From JALOOX01 sp964557955 (lineage in GTDB: Bacteria; Desulfobacterota; Syntrophobacteria; Syntrophobacterales; Syntrophobacteraceae), in the NCBI GenBank assembly GCA_964557955.1, contig CAZLCS010000019.1:1-64000 (forward strand): a DNA stretch of 64,000 bases, in the 5' to 3' direction. Position numbers and translations under genes: made by a program. A model generated the notes under the pieces. That model searched no databases and was not told the DNA's origin. It saw only the letters and a program-made list of their open reading frames with translations. Positions 25,583 through 36,264 of this stretch are shown piece by piece (position 1 is the first letter of the stretch; every line of letters begins with the position of its first letter).

Positions 25583-26137
25583 ATGCGGATACGTGTTGAC
25601 GAAATTCCGGAGGCTGGGCGGACGCTGCGCCTCCATTGGGATCATTCCCGGCTGGCACCCTACGTGCCGGAAGACGATCCCTTCGAGCTGAAGCTGATCA
25701 GGCCGATCCAGGTGGAACTGGAGATCCAGAAGCATCCTGATCATGTGAGGATCCTCGGTGAGGTTAAAGGGCAGATGCAGGTCAGCTGTCACCGCTGCCT
25801 GTCGCCTTTTGAATGGCAGCTGAACGAAGCGGTGGATGTCTTTCTGGTACCGGAGGAAAAGGCGCCACGGGAGGATGAGACTGAGCTGAATGCGGAGGAA
25901 CTGGACTACGACTTTTTCGATGGGGAGGTCATCGAAATCGATCAACTCATCGCTGAGCAAATCTTCCTGGCTCTTCCGTTCAAGGTTCTATGCGCAGAAG
26001 CCTGCCGTGGAATCTGCCCGCGCTGCGGGGTGAATCTGAACGAGGAGCCGTGTCGATGTGCTGGTGGCTCCGAGAAGTCTCCCTTCGCCTCACTGTCAGT
26101 ATTGAAGGAGCGATTGCCTGACGCTGCGGGAGAGTAG
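25583..26137 (+). CDS. yceD: YceD/DUF177 family protein
   Basis: This 184-residue protein shows the DUF177 features: VRILGEVKGQMQVSCHRCL and FFDGEVIEIDQLIAEQIFLALPFK, with a cysteine cluster (CAEACRGICPRCGVNLN). YceD genes almost always precede rpmF, as here; they are linked to 23S rRNA processing or ribosome assembly. ATG 25583 fits the family start (MRIRVDEIPEAG) and has AAGG upstream. Confidence 0.9.
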   Translation: MRIRVDEIPEAGRTLRLHWDHSRLAPYVPEDDPFELKLIRPIQVELEIQKHPDHVRILGEVKGQMQVSCHRCLSPFEWQLNEAVDVFLVPEEKAPREDETELNAEELDYDFFDGEVIEIDQLIAEQIFLALPFKVLCAEACRGICPRCGVNLNEEPCRCAGGSEKSPFASLSVLKERLPDAAGE

Positions 26138-26374
26138 GCACTGGAAAGACTGCTGCGAAGAGGAAGGTTCTCAGGTCAAACGCTTCATTCCCGACAACCA
26201 GGGGGGCATAGCCATGAAGGGTTTCAGATCCGACCGGTCATAATTCTGCACTCATCCGTTTTTATGGTTGTTTGAATCGGGACGATCAACCCGGGTGCCG
26301 GACTTCAGATCCTTTTCGTATGCCTGGAGACCGGTTCGAGCAGCCTCTGAATCACCACTACAAGGAGAGAATCA

Positions 26375-26557
26375 ATGGGGGTTCCCAAAAGGAAGACATC
26401 CAAAGCGAGGCGCGATAAGCGACGTGCGCATGATTTTTTGACACCGGTTTCATTGTCTCGCTGTCCTCAGTGCAATGAAATGCGGCTTCCCCATCATGTC
26501 TGCCCGACTTGCGGCTATTACCATGACCGGGTGGTCCTGGAATCCGAGGAAGAGTAG
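26375..26557 (+). CDS. rpmF: 50S ribosomal protein L32
   Basis: This 60-residue protein starts GVPKRKTSKARRDKRRAHDF and carries a C-terminal zinc ribbon CPQCNEMRLPHHVCPTCGYY with all four Cys. The zinc-containing form is intact. AAGGAG lies before ATG 26375. It sits between yceD and plsX in the usual order, with 237 bp of noncoding sequence before it. Confidence 0.97.
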   Translation: MGVPKRKTSKARRDKRRAHDFLTPVSLSRCPQCNEMRLPHHVCPTCGYYHDRVVLESEEE

Positions 26558-26588
26558 GCGCATCTGACGGCCGCTGAGGGTCCCTATC

Positions 26589-27650
26589 ATGAGAATTGCG
26601 GTCGATGCCATGGGCGGTGATTTTGCCCCTGAGGCCGTGGTGGATGGCGCCCTTGGGGTTGTGCCGCAATGCTGCGCGGATCTTCTCCTGTTCGGCCATG
26701 AGGATCGGCTCGGTGAAATCCTGGCGGATCGTGCAGGAGCGGATCGGGTCGAGGTGGTGCACGCCCCCGACGCCATCGGCATGGGAGAGGCGGCTCCTGT
26801 GGCCATTCGTCGGAAGCGTGAGGCTTCGCTCAGTGTCGCCATGCGTTATTTGGCGGAAGGTGCGGTGGATGCGGTGGTCAGTGCCGGCAATTCGGCGGCC
26901 GTCGTGGCATCGGCTCGACACTATCTGGGGCTTGTTCATGGACTTCGTCGTCCCGCTATGGCGGTCTCGCTGCCGACGCTGGAGGGAAGTGTTCTCCTGA
27001 CCGATGCAGGAGCCAACGCAGCCGCAGATGCTGTGAACTTAGCTCAATCTGCGGGCTTGGCTCACTTCTTTTTGAAGGTGACCGAAGGGGTGGCCACGCC
27101 GAGGGTTGGGCTGCTCAACATCGGTCACGAGCCCATCAAAGGCACGAGAGTCATTCAACGTGCATTCGCCCTGCTGACTCGATCCCGCCTCAATTTCGTC
27201 GGTAATGTTGAACCTCAGGGCCTTTTCGCCGGACAGATCGAGGCCGCGGTCTGTGACGGTTTTGTCGGGAACGTTCTTTTGAAGGTATTCGAGGGGCTGT
27301 CAGAGACTTATCTGAAGCTGCTGGAATTCCAGTTGGACCCTGGGGTGACCCGTGCCAGGGAGGTCCTGCGGGATGCATTCAAACGCTTTCAGAAGCGGTA
27401 TCACCACGAGAATGTTGGGGGGGCCCCCCTTCTGGGGGTTCGAAAGCCCGTTGTTGTCGCCCATGGCCGTTCCACCGGATCCGCCATCGCCAATGCCATC
27501 CTGCTCACGGGGAAAATGATACGAGACCGGGTGTTCTCACGCATGGAGGAGGAGCTGGGAGAGGATGGCATCCTTGCGGATATCAGGCATGACAACGCAT
27601 TTTACATGCTGGGGCACCTGAAATCCAAGTGGGGGCTCAAGCACGGTTGA
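26589..27650 (+). CDS. plsX: Phosphate acyltransferase PlsX
   Basis: This 353-residue enzyme converts acyl-ACP and phosphate to acyl phosphate, the first step feeding PlsY in phospholipid synthesis. Family features are the start RIAVDAMGGDFAPEAVV, the central SAGNSAAVVASARHYLG, and GFVGNVLLKVFEGLSE. It has the usual length and is soluble or peripheral. It follows rpmF by 31 bp. In most bacteria fabH or fabD comes next; here an acyl-CoA dehydrogenase gene follows 31 bp later. Confidence 0.95.
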   Translation: MRIAVDAMGGDFAPEAVVDGALGVVPQCCADLLLFGHEDRLGEILADRAGADRVEVVHAPDAIGMGEAAPVAIRRKREASLSVAMRYLAEGAVDAVVSAGNSAAVVASARHYLGLVHGLRRPAMAVSLPTLEGSVLLTDAGANAAADAVNLAQSAGLAHFFLKVTEGVATPRVGLLNIGHEPIKGTRVIQRAFALLTRSRLNFVGNVEPQGLFAGQIEAAVCDGFVGNVLLKVFEGLSETYLKLLEFQLDPGVTRAREVLRDAFKRFQKRYHHENVGGAPLLGVRKPVVVAHGRSTGSAIANAILLTGKMIRDRVFSRMEEELGEDGILADIRHDNAFYMLGHLKSKWGLKHG

Positions 27651-27681
27651 AAAGCATGGAGCGAGGCAAAAGGAGATCAAT

Positions 27682-28851
27682 GTGCACTATTTTCTGACCG
27701 AAGAGCAGCAGATGATTCAGGATCTTGCAGCCCAGATCGCCAGGGAGAAGATCCGCCCACAGCGGGCGGAGTTGGATGCCGGCGAGGAGTTTCCCTGGGA
27801 AATCGTCAAAGTGCTTGCCCAGTCCGACTTGTACGGTTTGTACATTCCCGAAGCCTATGGGGGCATGGGGGGTGGGGTTTTTGAGAATTGCCTGGCGGTG
27901 GAGAAGTTGGCCGAAGCCTGTATCGCAGTGGCAACGACGTTTGCGGCCAGTGGTTTGGGCGCCTATCCCATCCTCCTGTACGGCAGCGAGGAGCTCAAGC
28001 AGAAGTATCTGCCGGACATCGCCAGCGGTCGGAGGCTGGCGGCGTTTGGAGTCACGGAATCCGGGGCGGGGAGCGATGTCTCGGGCATTCAGACCACGGC
28101 TGTCCGTGATGGGGGCGACTATATACTGAACGGAACCAAGCAGTGGATCACCAACGGCGGAGAAGCCGAGATCTATTCCGTCCTGGCCATCACCGACCGT
28201 GCCAAGGGTCCCCGTGGAGCGACCTTTTTCGTGGTTGAAAAGGGTGATCCCGGATTCACCTTCGGCAAAAAGGAAAAGAAGCTGGGTCTTCGGGCTTCGG
28301 CAACGCGGGAGCTCGTCTTCCAGGACTGCAGAATTCCCAGAGACCGCATCATCGGCCGGGAGGGCATGGGCTTCATCGTGGCCATGAAGACCTTTGACAA
28401 GTCGAGGCCGGGTATCGGCGCATTGGGGGTAGGGCTGGCACAGGGAGCCTTGGACATCTCCGTGGAGTATGCGCGAAAGCGCATCCAGTTCGGGAAGCCC
28501 ATCATCAGCTTCCAGGCCATTCAGCATAAGCTGGCCAACATGGCGACTCAAACCGAGGCTGCCCGCGCGTTGGTTTATGCGGGAGCCCGTTATCTGGATT
28601 CAGAGCCGGCCGACATGAGCAAGATTGCGGCCATGTGCAAGCTGTTCCCAGGGGATGTGGCGATGTATGTGACCACCGAAGCGGTTCAGGTGTTGGGCGG
28701 CTATGGCTACATGCAGGACTATCCCGTAGAGAAGATGATGCGCGATGCCAAGATACTTCAGATATATGAGGGCACCAACGAGATCCAGCGAAACATCATC
28801 GGACAGGAACTGAACAAGGAATACGGGAGACTCAAGGAGAGCTTTTTCTAA
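27682..28851 (+). CDS. Acyl-CoA dehydrogenase
   Basis: This 389-residue flavoenzyme belongs to the acyl-CoA dehydrogenase family, which oxidises acyl-CoA to enoyl-CoA (or the reverse) using FAD and EtfAB. It shows AFGVTESGAGSD, LNGTKQWITNGG and the catalytic Glu region QIYEGTNEIQRNIIG, which is the short/medium-chain position. GTG 27682 is preceded by AGGAG. etfB follows 27 bp later and etfA overlaps that, so this is the dehydrogenase of the electron-transfer module. Its substrate is not determinable; placement in a fatty-acid operon hints at lipid-related acyl-CoA, and a bifurcating reductase is conceivable. Confidence 0.9.
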   Translation: MHYFLTEEQQMIQDLAAQIAREKIRPQRAELDAGEEFPWEIVKVLAQSDLYGLYIPEAYGGMGGGVFENCLAVEKLAEACIAVATTFAASGLGAYPILLYGSEELKQKYLPDIASGRRLAAFGVTESGAGSDVSGIQTTAVRDGGDYILNGTKQWITNGGEAEIYSVLAITDRAKGPRGATFFVVEKGDPGFTFGKKEKKLGLRASATRELVFQDCRIPRDRIIGREGMGFIVAMKTFDKSRPGIGALGVGLAQGALDISVEYARKRIQFGKPIISFQAIQHKLANMATQTEAARALVYAGARYLDSEPADMSKIAAMCKLFPGDVAMYVTTEAVQVLGGYGYMQDYPVEKMMRDAKILQIYEGTNEIQRNIIGQELNKEYGRLKESFF

Positions 28852-28878
28852 ACGGGGATTCCCCTGGAGAAGGAAACA

Positions 28879-29679
28879 ATGCCCATGCATATTGTGGTGT
28901 GCATCAAGCAGGTTCCCGATGCCAAGAATGTGCGGATCGATCCCAACACCAACACACTGGTTCGGCAGGGAGTGGAATCCATCATCAACCCTTTTGATCT
29001 CTTTGCCGTCGAAGCGGCCCTCAAAATTAAGGATTCAGACGGCGGCACCCGCGTGACAGTGATCACCATGGGGCCGCCACAGGCCGCAGAAGCCTTGCGC
29101 GAAACTCTGTCTCGCGGTGTGGACGACGCTGTTCTTTTGAGCGATCGGGCCTTTGCCGGGGCCGACACCTGGGCCACTTCAACGACGCTGGCTGCGGCGG
29201 TTCGGAAGCTGGGGGACGTGGATCTCATCATCTGCGGCAAGCAGGCGGTCGACGGTGACACGGCGCAGGTCGGACCCGAAATGGCAACGCTTCTGGACAT
29301 TCCCTATGCAACCTTCGTGAAGAAGATCGAAACCCTGGATGGAATACATCTCAAAGTGACCCGGCAGACCGACGAGGGGGTGGAGGTATGGAAGGTTCCA
29401 TCGCCGGCGCTTCTCACGGTCATTAAGGAAGTGGGAGAGCCTCGGCTGCCGTCCTTGCGCCACAAGATGCGGGCGAAGAAGGCTGAAATCCCGGTCTGGG
29501 GGGCGGAGGCTCTCGGGCTCGATCCTGAGAAAGTTGGCCTCTCGGGTTCCTACACTCAGGTGGTGCGCGTCTTCAGCCCTCCCCGGCGCGGCAACCGCGT
29601 CATGCTCGAAGGAGCATTGGAGGAGCAGGTGGAACAGCTCTTCAGGTGTCTCAAAGAAGCCAAGGTGCCCGGCCTATGA
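28879..29679 (+). CDS. etfB: Electron transfer flavoprotein, beta subunit
   Basis: This 266-residue protein has the EtfB start (HIVVCIKQVPDAKNVRIDP) and the nucleotide-site segment LIICGKQAVDGDTAQVGP. It pairs with EtfA to carry electrons between the acyl-CoA dehydrogenase and other carriers. GGAGAAGG precedes ATG 28879. The stop overlaps the start of etfA by four bases (ATGA), which ensures coupled translation. Confidence 0.93.
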   Translation: MPMHIVVCIKQVPDAKNVRIDPNTNTLVRQGVESIINPFDLFAVEAALKIKDSDGGTRVTVITMGPPQAAEALRETLSRGVDDAVLLSDRAFAGADTWATSTTLAAAVRKLGDVDLIICGKQAVDGDTAQVGPEMATLLDIPYATFVKKIETLDGIHLKVTRQTDEGVEVWKVPSPALLTVIKEVGEPRLPSLRHKMRAKKAEIPVWGAEALGLDPEKVGLSGSYTQVVRVFSPPRRGNRVMLEGALEEQVEQLFRCLKEAKVPGL

Positions 29680-30872
29680 AAGCATTGATCGATCATCTCA
29701 AGTGCACGGTTTGTGGGGTCTGCGAAGACGTTTGCCCGGTGAGCGCCATCAAGGTCGGAGAGACCTCGGCCGAGGTCTCGGATGACTGCACGCTTTGCGG
29801 CATGTGCGTGGACACGTGCGAGTTTGGAGCCATCTCGCTTCCGGAGGTGGGGACGGGTCCTGCCGCTGACCTTGCCAGCTATTCCGGCGTGTGGGTGTAT
29901 GCGGAATGGAGACATGGGAAAGTCCACAAGGTGAGCCACGAGCTGCTCAGCGCCGGCCGCAAGCTGGCGGACAAGCGGGGTGTGACCCTGGCCGCAGTGC
30001 TTCTCGGGAGCGATCTGACCGAGGACCTGTCGAACGAGCTCATGGCCTATGGGGCCGACGAGGTGTACGTCGTGGACAGGCCCGAGCTGGCCCGCTTTTC
30101 GGACGAAGCCTATGCCAATTCGCTGGTCCACCTGGTGAGGGAAAAGAAGCCCGAGATCCTTCTGGCGGGTGCCACAAGCATGGGGAGGTCTTTCATTCCC
30201 CGCGTGGCTGCACTGCTGGAAACGGGGTTGACGGCAGACTGCACCGAGCTCGATATCAGCGATGAGGGGCTGCTTCTGCAGACGCGGCCGGCCTTTGGCG
30301 GCAACGTCATGGCCACCATCATCTGCCCCAACAAGCGTCCTCAGATGGCCACCGTTCGGCCGAAGGTGATGAAGCCCGAGAAGAAGGACGGGCATGTGGG
30401 GCGAGTCGTCGCTACGGCCTTGCCCGAAGGATGTTTCAGGAGCAGGATCGAGGTTTTGGAGGTCATCCCGGAGAAGGACCAGACCGCCAAGCTTACGGAA
30501 GCGGATGTCATCATCTCTGGAGGACGTGGACTCCGAAAGGCTGAGAATTTTGCGCTGATCGAGGATGTGGCTCAGCTGTTTGGCGGTGCAGTGGGGTCAT
30601 CTCGAGGGGCAGTGGAAGAGGGCTGGATCGCCCCGTCCCACCAGGTGGGGCAGACGGGCCGCACAGTGGCGCCGACCCTCTATATGGCCGTTGGTATTGC
30701 CGGTGCCATTCAGCATGTGGTGGGCATGCAGGGCTCCCAGGTGATCGTGGCGGTCAACAAAGACCCCAATGCTCCCATTTTTGACGTGGCGACCTATGGT
30801 GTGGTGGCCGACCTTTTCGAGTTCATCCCGGCCTTTACCCGCAAGATCAAAGCTGAACGGGGCGAGGCCTAG
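29676..30872 (+). CDS. etfA: Electron transfer flavoprotein alpha subunit with N-terminal 2x4Fe-4S ferredoxin domain
   Basis: This 398-residue protein has two 4Fe-4S motifs at its N-terminus (CTVCGVCEDVCP and CTLCGMCVDTCE). They are followed by a normal EtfA, whose FAD site includes VGQTGRTVAPTLYMAVG and GAIQHVVGMQGSQ. Plain EtfA lacks the ferredoxin part. The same fusion occurs in CarE of the bifurcating caffeyl-CoA reductase of Acetobacterium, so ferredoxin-linked electron bifurcation or confurcation is possible here, by analogy only. It overlaps etfB by four bases. A 179-bp gap follows before fabG. Confidence 0.93.
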   Translation: MKALIDHLKCTVCGVCEDVCPVSAIKVGETSAEVSDDCTLCGMCVDTCEFGAISLPEVGTGPAADLASYSGVWVYAEWRHGKVHKVSHELLSAGRKLADKRGVTLAAVLLGSDLTEDLSNELMAYGADEVYVVDRPELARFSDEAYANSLVHLVREKKPEILLAGATSMGRSFIPRVAALLETGLTADCTELDISDEGLLLQTRPAFGGNVMATIICPNKRPQMATVRPKVMKPEKKDGHVGRVVATALPEGCFRSRIEVLEVIPEKDQTAKLTEADVIISGGRGLRKAENFALIEDVAQLFGGAVGSSRGAVEEGWIAPSHQVGQTGRTVAPTLYMAVGIAGAIQHVVGMQGSQVIVAVNKDPNAPIFDVATYGVVADLFEFIPAFTRKIKAERGEA

Positions 30873-31051
30873 AGCGGTATCGACAGCGGGCTCATGCGGC
30901 CTTACCAAAAGTGCGTAAGGAGTGCAGAGAAAACCAGCCCGGGTTCTTTCTCTCTTTCTTCCTGCTCGCTGGAGATGTGTGTACGGAGCCATGGGGCTTT
31001 TGGGGCTGCCTGCCGTCCCGTTTGTGGGATGAGCTTCCGGAGGAGAGGACA

Positions 31052-31795
31052 ATGAGCGACAAGCGCGTGGTGGTGGTAACCGGGGCGAGTCGGGGGATCG
31101 GCCGGGCTGTTGCGGTGGCGTTGAGCGGGCCGGGGGTTGAGGTCATCGTCAACTATCGGTCCGGTAAAGATGCCGCTGAAGAGACGGCCGAGGCAGTGGC
31201 TTTGCGTGGAGGGGCTGGTCATGCGATGCCCTTTAACGTCGCCGATGGGGATGCGGTGAAAGAGGCATTCAAGGAAATCATCAAAGTGCACGGCAGAGTG
31301 GATGTGCTGGTGAACAACGCCGGGGTGGCCAGGGACAACCTGCTGGCGCTCATGAAGGCCTCGGAGTGGGATGAAGTGCTGGACACAAACCTCAGAAGCG
31401 TTTTCCTGTGCTCCCAGGCCGTCGTAAAGGCTATGATGAAACAGCGTTACGGGCGGATTGTGAACATCACTTCCATCGTCGGTGTCATGGGAAATCCCGG
31501 CCAGAGCAATTACTGCGCCGCAAAAGCCGGAATCATAGGACTGACCCGTTCCCTGGCACGCGAGCTGATCTCCCGGAACATCACCGTGAATGCCGTTGCG
31601 CCGGGTTTCATCGAGACCGACATGACCCGGGATATGCCTGAGAAGGCGCGTGAAAGCCTGCTGGCTCAGATTCCTGCCGGCCGCTATGGTGCTCCTGAAG
31701 ACGTGGCCTCAGCCGTCGAATTCCTGGTATCGGACGCTGCCGGATATATTACGGGTCAGGTCATCCACGTCAACGGCGGCATGTTCATGGGATAA
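31052..31795 (+). CDS. fabG: 3-oxoacyl-ACP reductase FabG
   Basis: This 247-residue short-chain dehydrogenase reduces 3-oxoacyl-ACP with NADPH in fatty-acid elongation. It has the nucleotide loop GASRGIGRAV, the NNAG motif and the catalytic Ser-Tyr-Lys (Ser in NITSIVG, then SNYCAAKAG). GGAGGAGAGG precedes ATG 31052. The next gene is fabF, as in many lipid operons, but acpP, which normally lies between them, is missing from this place. Confidence 0.93.
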   Translation: MSDKRVVVVTGASRGIGRAVAVALSGPGVEVIVNYRSGKDAAEETAEAVALRGGAGHAMPFNVADGDAVKEAFKEIIKVHGRVDVLVNNAGVARDNLLALMKASEWDEVLDTNLRSVFLCSQAVVKAMMKQRYGRIVNITSIVGVMGNPGQSNYCAAKAGIIGLTRSLARELISRNITVNAVAPGFIETDMTRDMPEKARESLLAQIPAGRYGAPEDVASAVEFLVSDAAGYITGQVIHVNGGMFMG

Positions 31796-31987
31796 GTGTT
31801 TTTTGGACGCGGGTTCAGCGAAAGCCGGGGACCGACGAATCCCTGCTGAGTGTTCCTGCCAATGATGGGACGGGGCCTTTTGTGACTCGAATGCCGGATG
31901 GGTATGGGTGTGAAGATGAGTGCCCGTCATTCCGCATCGGACCGCTGGACCATTGCATGGGTTGCTTGAATATGGGGGAGTCATATT

Positions 31988-33244
31988 ATGACGTCTAAGA
32001 ATGGCCGTCGGGTGGTTATCACGGGTATCGGGCTCATTTCTCCCTTGGGTTGCGGGATTGAATCCAACTGGGAGGGGCTCATGGAGGGGCGCTCAGGCAT
32101 TGGCCCCATCACCCGGTTTGACACCACCGGTTATTCCACTCAGATTGCAGGTGAAGTAAAGGATTTTCATCCTGAGGACTTCATCCCCAAAAAAGAGCTC
32201 AGGAAGATGGACCCCTTTCTGCAGCTGGGTCTGGGCGCCGCCCGCCTGGGTTTCGAGGACGCCCGGCTGACCGTTGATGCCGAAGTGGCGGACAGAGCCG
32301 GCGTGATCATGGGCTGCGGGCTGGGGGGACTCCATACTATCGAGGAATATCACCGGGTGCTCCTGGATGCCGGTCCCAAGAAGATGAGTCCTTTCTTCAT
32401 CCCCATGCTGATTGGCAACATGGCGTCCGGTCTCATTTCCATCTACCATGGCTGCAAGGGGCCGAATCTTTCCATCCAGACAGCATGTGCCGCAGGCACT
32501 CATGCGGTGGGGCAGGCTTTTCACTATATCCGTAACGGTCTTGCAGACGTTATGGCAACGGGGGGCGTTGAATCGACTGTTACGCCCCTGGCTGTGTCCG
32601 GATTCAATGCGATGCGGGCCCTGTCCACCCGGAACGATGAGCCTCAGAAGGCTTCACGTCCCTTCGATCGGGATCGGGATGGATTTGTGCTCGGCGAGGG
32701 GGGGGCGGTTCTGATTCTCGAGGAAGCGGAGAGGGCCCTGCAGCGAGGGGCGAAGATCTACGCCGAGGTGATCGGATTCGGCCTGTCGGGCGATGCGCAT
32801 CACATGGCCGCCCCGGCGCCCGACGGCGAAGGTGCGGTGCGCTGCATGCAGAATGCTCTGGACGATGCATCCATCGAACCGGAGGCAGTGGATTACATCA
32901 ACGCTCACGGTACTTCCACCGACCTCAATGACAAATTCGAGACACAGGCGATCAAGACGGTGTTCGGGGAGCACGCCAGAAAGCTGGCCGTGAGCTCGAC
33001 CAAGTCCATGACCGGCCATCTTTTGGGGGCTGCGGGGGGGCTGGAGGCTGCTTACACCGCCCTCGCTCTGGATCGCCAATACATACCGCCCACCATCAAT
33101 TACGAAACCCCGGATCCCGACTGCGATCTGGATTACGTCCCGAACAAGCCTCGTTCGGCCCGGATCCGAGTGGCCGTCTCCAATTCCTTCGGGTTTGGGG
33201 GCACCAACGGAAGTCTTGTTTTCCAGAGGTGGAACGGCAAATGA
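31988..33244 (+). CDS. fabF: 3-oxoacyl-ACP synthase II (FabF)
   Basis: This 418-residue condensing enzyme elongates acyl-ACP with malonyl-ACP. The catalytic triad Cys-His-His is visible in QTACAAGTHA, YINAHGTSTDLND and TKSMTGHLLGAAGG. Its length is typical. A 192-bp gap from fabG precedes it. The stop overlaps the ATG of rpiB (ATGA), so both are coupled. Confidence 0.96.
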   Translation: MTSKNGRRVVITGIGLISPLGCGIESNWEGLMEGRSGIGPITRFDTTGYSTQIAGEVKDFHPEDFIPKKELRKMDPFLQLGLGAARLGFEDARLTVDAEVADRAGVIMGCGLGGLHTIEEYHRVLLDAGPKKMSPFFIPMLIGNMASGLISIYHGCKGPNLSIQTACAAGTHAVGQAFHYIRNGLADVMATGGVESTVTPLAVSGFNAMRALSTRNDEPQKASRPFDRDRDGFVLGEGGAVLILEEAERALQRGAKIYAEVIGFGLSGDAHHMAAPAPDGEGAVRCMQNALDDASIEPEAVDYINAHGTSTDLNDKFETQAIKTVFGEHARKLAVSSTKSMTGHLLGAAGGLEAAYTALALDRQYIPPTINYETPDPDCDLDYVPNKPRSARIRVAVSNSFGFGGTNGSLVFQRWNGK

Positions 33245-33681
33245 AGATCATGATGGCGTGCGATCATGCCGGGCTGGAGCTGAAGCAAAAACTGAAGCGT
33301 CACTTGCTGGGTCTTGAAGGGGACGTCGAAGATATCGGTACCCACGATGGCAACTCGGTGGACTATCCCGAATATGCCGCCCGTGTCGCGCGGGCGGTGG
33401 CTTCCGGTGAGGTCGATCGGGGGGTTCTGGTGTGCGGTAGCGGCATCGGTATGTGTATGACGGCCAATCGTTTCAGGGGGGTTCGGGCAGTGCAGGTATC
33501 GGAGCCCTTCTCGGCAAGAATGAGCAGACGGCACAACGACAGCAACGTTCTTTGTCTCGGTGGACGCTTCATCGGTGAGGCTCTGGCTGTCGAAATCCTG
33601 GACACATGGCTTCGGGAGCCGTTCGAGGGAGGGCGCCACCAGAAACGGTTGGATCTCATTGAAGGTTTGGCTCGGACGTGA
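33241..33681 (+). CDS. rpiB: Ribose-5-phosphate isomerase B
   Basis: This 146-residue enzyme interconverts ribose 5-phosphate and ribulose 5-phosphate. The RpiB motifs are ACDHAGLELKQ near the start and VLVCGSGIGMCMTANR, which carries the catalytic Cys region; RRHNDSNVLCLGGRFIG follows. Its ATG at 33241 overlaps the fabF stop. It supplies ribulose 5-phosphate, a substrate of RibBA in the downstream riboflavin genes. Confidence 0.95.
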   Translation: MKIMMACDHAGLELKQKLKRHLLGLEGDVEDIGTHDGNSVDYPEYAARVARAVASGEVDRGVLVCGSGIGMCMTANRFRGVRAVQVSEPFSARMSRRHNDSNVLCLGGRFIGEALAVEILDTWLREPFEGGRHQKRLDLIEGLART

Positions 33682-33745
33682 TAAGCGAAGATGGTCCCGA
33701 TCGCGTTGGAAAGACCATGTATTTTACAGGTGAAAGGATTTCCGA

Positions 33746-34981
<1,236 letters not shown>

Positions 34982-35112
34982 TGGTAGAGTTTTAGGTCTT
35001 CTGCCGGTCTTGTTTCGATGTCCCGGGAATCGTGCCTGGAGTCAGCCGCTTTCACACAAGCTTGGCTCGCAGAATTTGTTCTACGGCGCCTTGAAGTGCC
35101 CAGAGGGCGATC

Positions 35113-36252
35113 GTGTCCTTTCAAAATCCTTCAGATGTATCCAACGTTGACCGCGCTTTCATGAAGAGAGCAGTGGGACTGGCGGCCCGAGGAAGGGGAT
35201 GGGTGAGCCCCAATCCGCTGGTCGGCGCCGTCGTGGTGCGCGAGGGCAAGATCGTGGGGGAGGGTTATCATCGGCGGGTGGGGACTGCCCATGCCGAAGT
35301 GAATGCCCTGGCTGATGCCGGGGAAGGCGCCCGGAATGCCGATCTTTACGTAACCCTCGAGCCATGCAACCATCAGGGAAGAACGCCTCCCTGCACAAAA
35401 GCTGTGATCGAGGCGGGTATCGCTCGTGTCTTCGTAGGCATGAGCGACCCGAATCCCCTGGTTCAGGGAGGCGGGAGTCTGTTCCTCAGGGGGAGGGGGA
35501 TTCCGGTGGTCACGGGAATCCTTGAGGATGAATGCCGCAGATTGAATCAACCCTTCATCAAGCACATGACCACGGGCAGGCCGTATGTAGTCCTGAAGGC
35601 GGCGGCGACCCTGGATGGCCGCATGGCAACCCGAACCGGGGATTCCCGGTGGGTGACCAACGAGCGGTCCAGAAGCTTTGTTCACCGACTGCGTTGTGAG
35701 CTCGATGCGATCCTGGTGGGCTCCAAAACGGCTCTGGCCGACAATCCACAGCTCACGGCCCGGTTGCCCGGAAAGAAGCGCTGCCGGCAGCCCGCCCGCA
35801 TCGTTCTGGACAGTCACCTGGTCACTCCTCTGGAAAGCGCCCTGGTGACAACGGTTGAAACGGCTCCCCTCTGGCTTGCCTGCTCTGAGAATGCCCCGAA
35901 GGAAAAGGAGAAGGCATTGGTCGATGCCGGTGCCTCGGTAATTCGTATCCGCTGGGATCGGAAGGGTGTGGATTTGAGTTGCCTGCTGGACGAGTTGGGC
36001 AAGCGTCAGATCAACAGCTTACTGGTCGAAGGCGGGGCCAGAACGATGGGCAGTTTCATCGATGAAGGATTGGCCGACGCCTTCTTTTTCTTCTACGCTC
36101 CCAAAATACTGGGAGATGAGGAGGCGGTTCCCGTCGTGGCCGGCCGGTCCGTGGACAGGATGGCCGCTGCGACTTCAGCCTACGAGATCCAGGTCAAACG
36201 ATTCGACGGGGACATTATGGTTTCCGGGCGATTTCATGAACTGCTCTACTGA
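35113..36252 (+). CDS. ribD: Riboflavin biosynthesis bifunctional deaminase/reductase RibD
   Basis: This 379-residue enzyme carries out deamination, then reduction, of the riboflavin precursor pyrimidine. The deaminase zinc site is visible in TAHAEVNAL and EPCNHQGRTPPC, with the reductase half from about residue 150 (VLKAAATLDGRMATRTGDS). GTG 35113 is preceded by GAGGG; ATG 35161 is in frame but would trim conserved sequence only slightly. ribE follows 12 bp later. Confidence 0.94.
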   Translation: MSFQNPSDVSNVDRAFMKRAVGLAARGRGWVSPNPLVGAVVVREGKIVGEGYHRRVGTAHAEVNALADAGEGARNADLYVTLEPCNHQGRTPPCTKAVIEAGIARVFVGMSDPNPLVQGGGSLFLRGRGIPVVTGILEDECRRLNQPFIKHMTTGRPYVVLKAAATLDGRMATRTGDSRWVTNERSRSFVHRLRCELDAILVGSKTALADNPQLTARLPGKKRCRQPARIVLDSHLVTPLESALVTTVETAPLWLACSENAPKEKEKALVDAGASVIRIRWDRKGVDLSCLLDELGKRQINSLLVEGGARTMGSFIDEGLADAFFFFYAPKILGDEEAVPVVAGRSVDRMAAATSAYEIQVKRFDGDIMVSGRFHELLY

Positions 36253-36264
36253 GATGGGTTCGCC

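Noticed and set aside
31796..31987. Remnant of acpP between fabG and fabF
   Set aside because: No DSL-type phosphopantetheine motif or acidic ACP sequence can be read in any frame of this gap.
34982..35112. FMN riboswitch before ribD
   Set aside because: The conserved FMN-aptamer blocks were not found in the gap between glyA and ribD.
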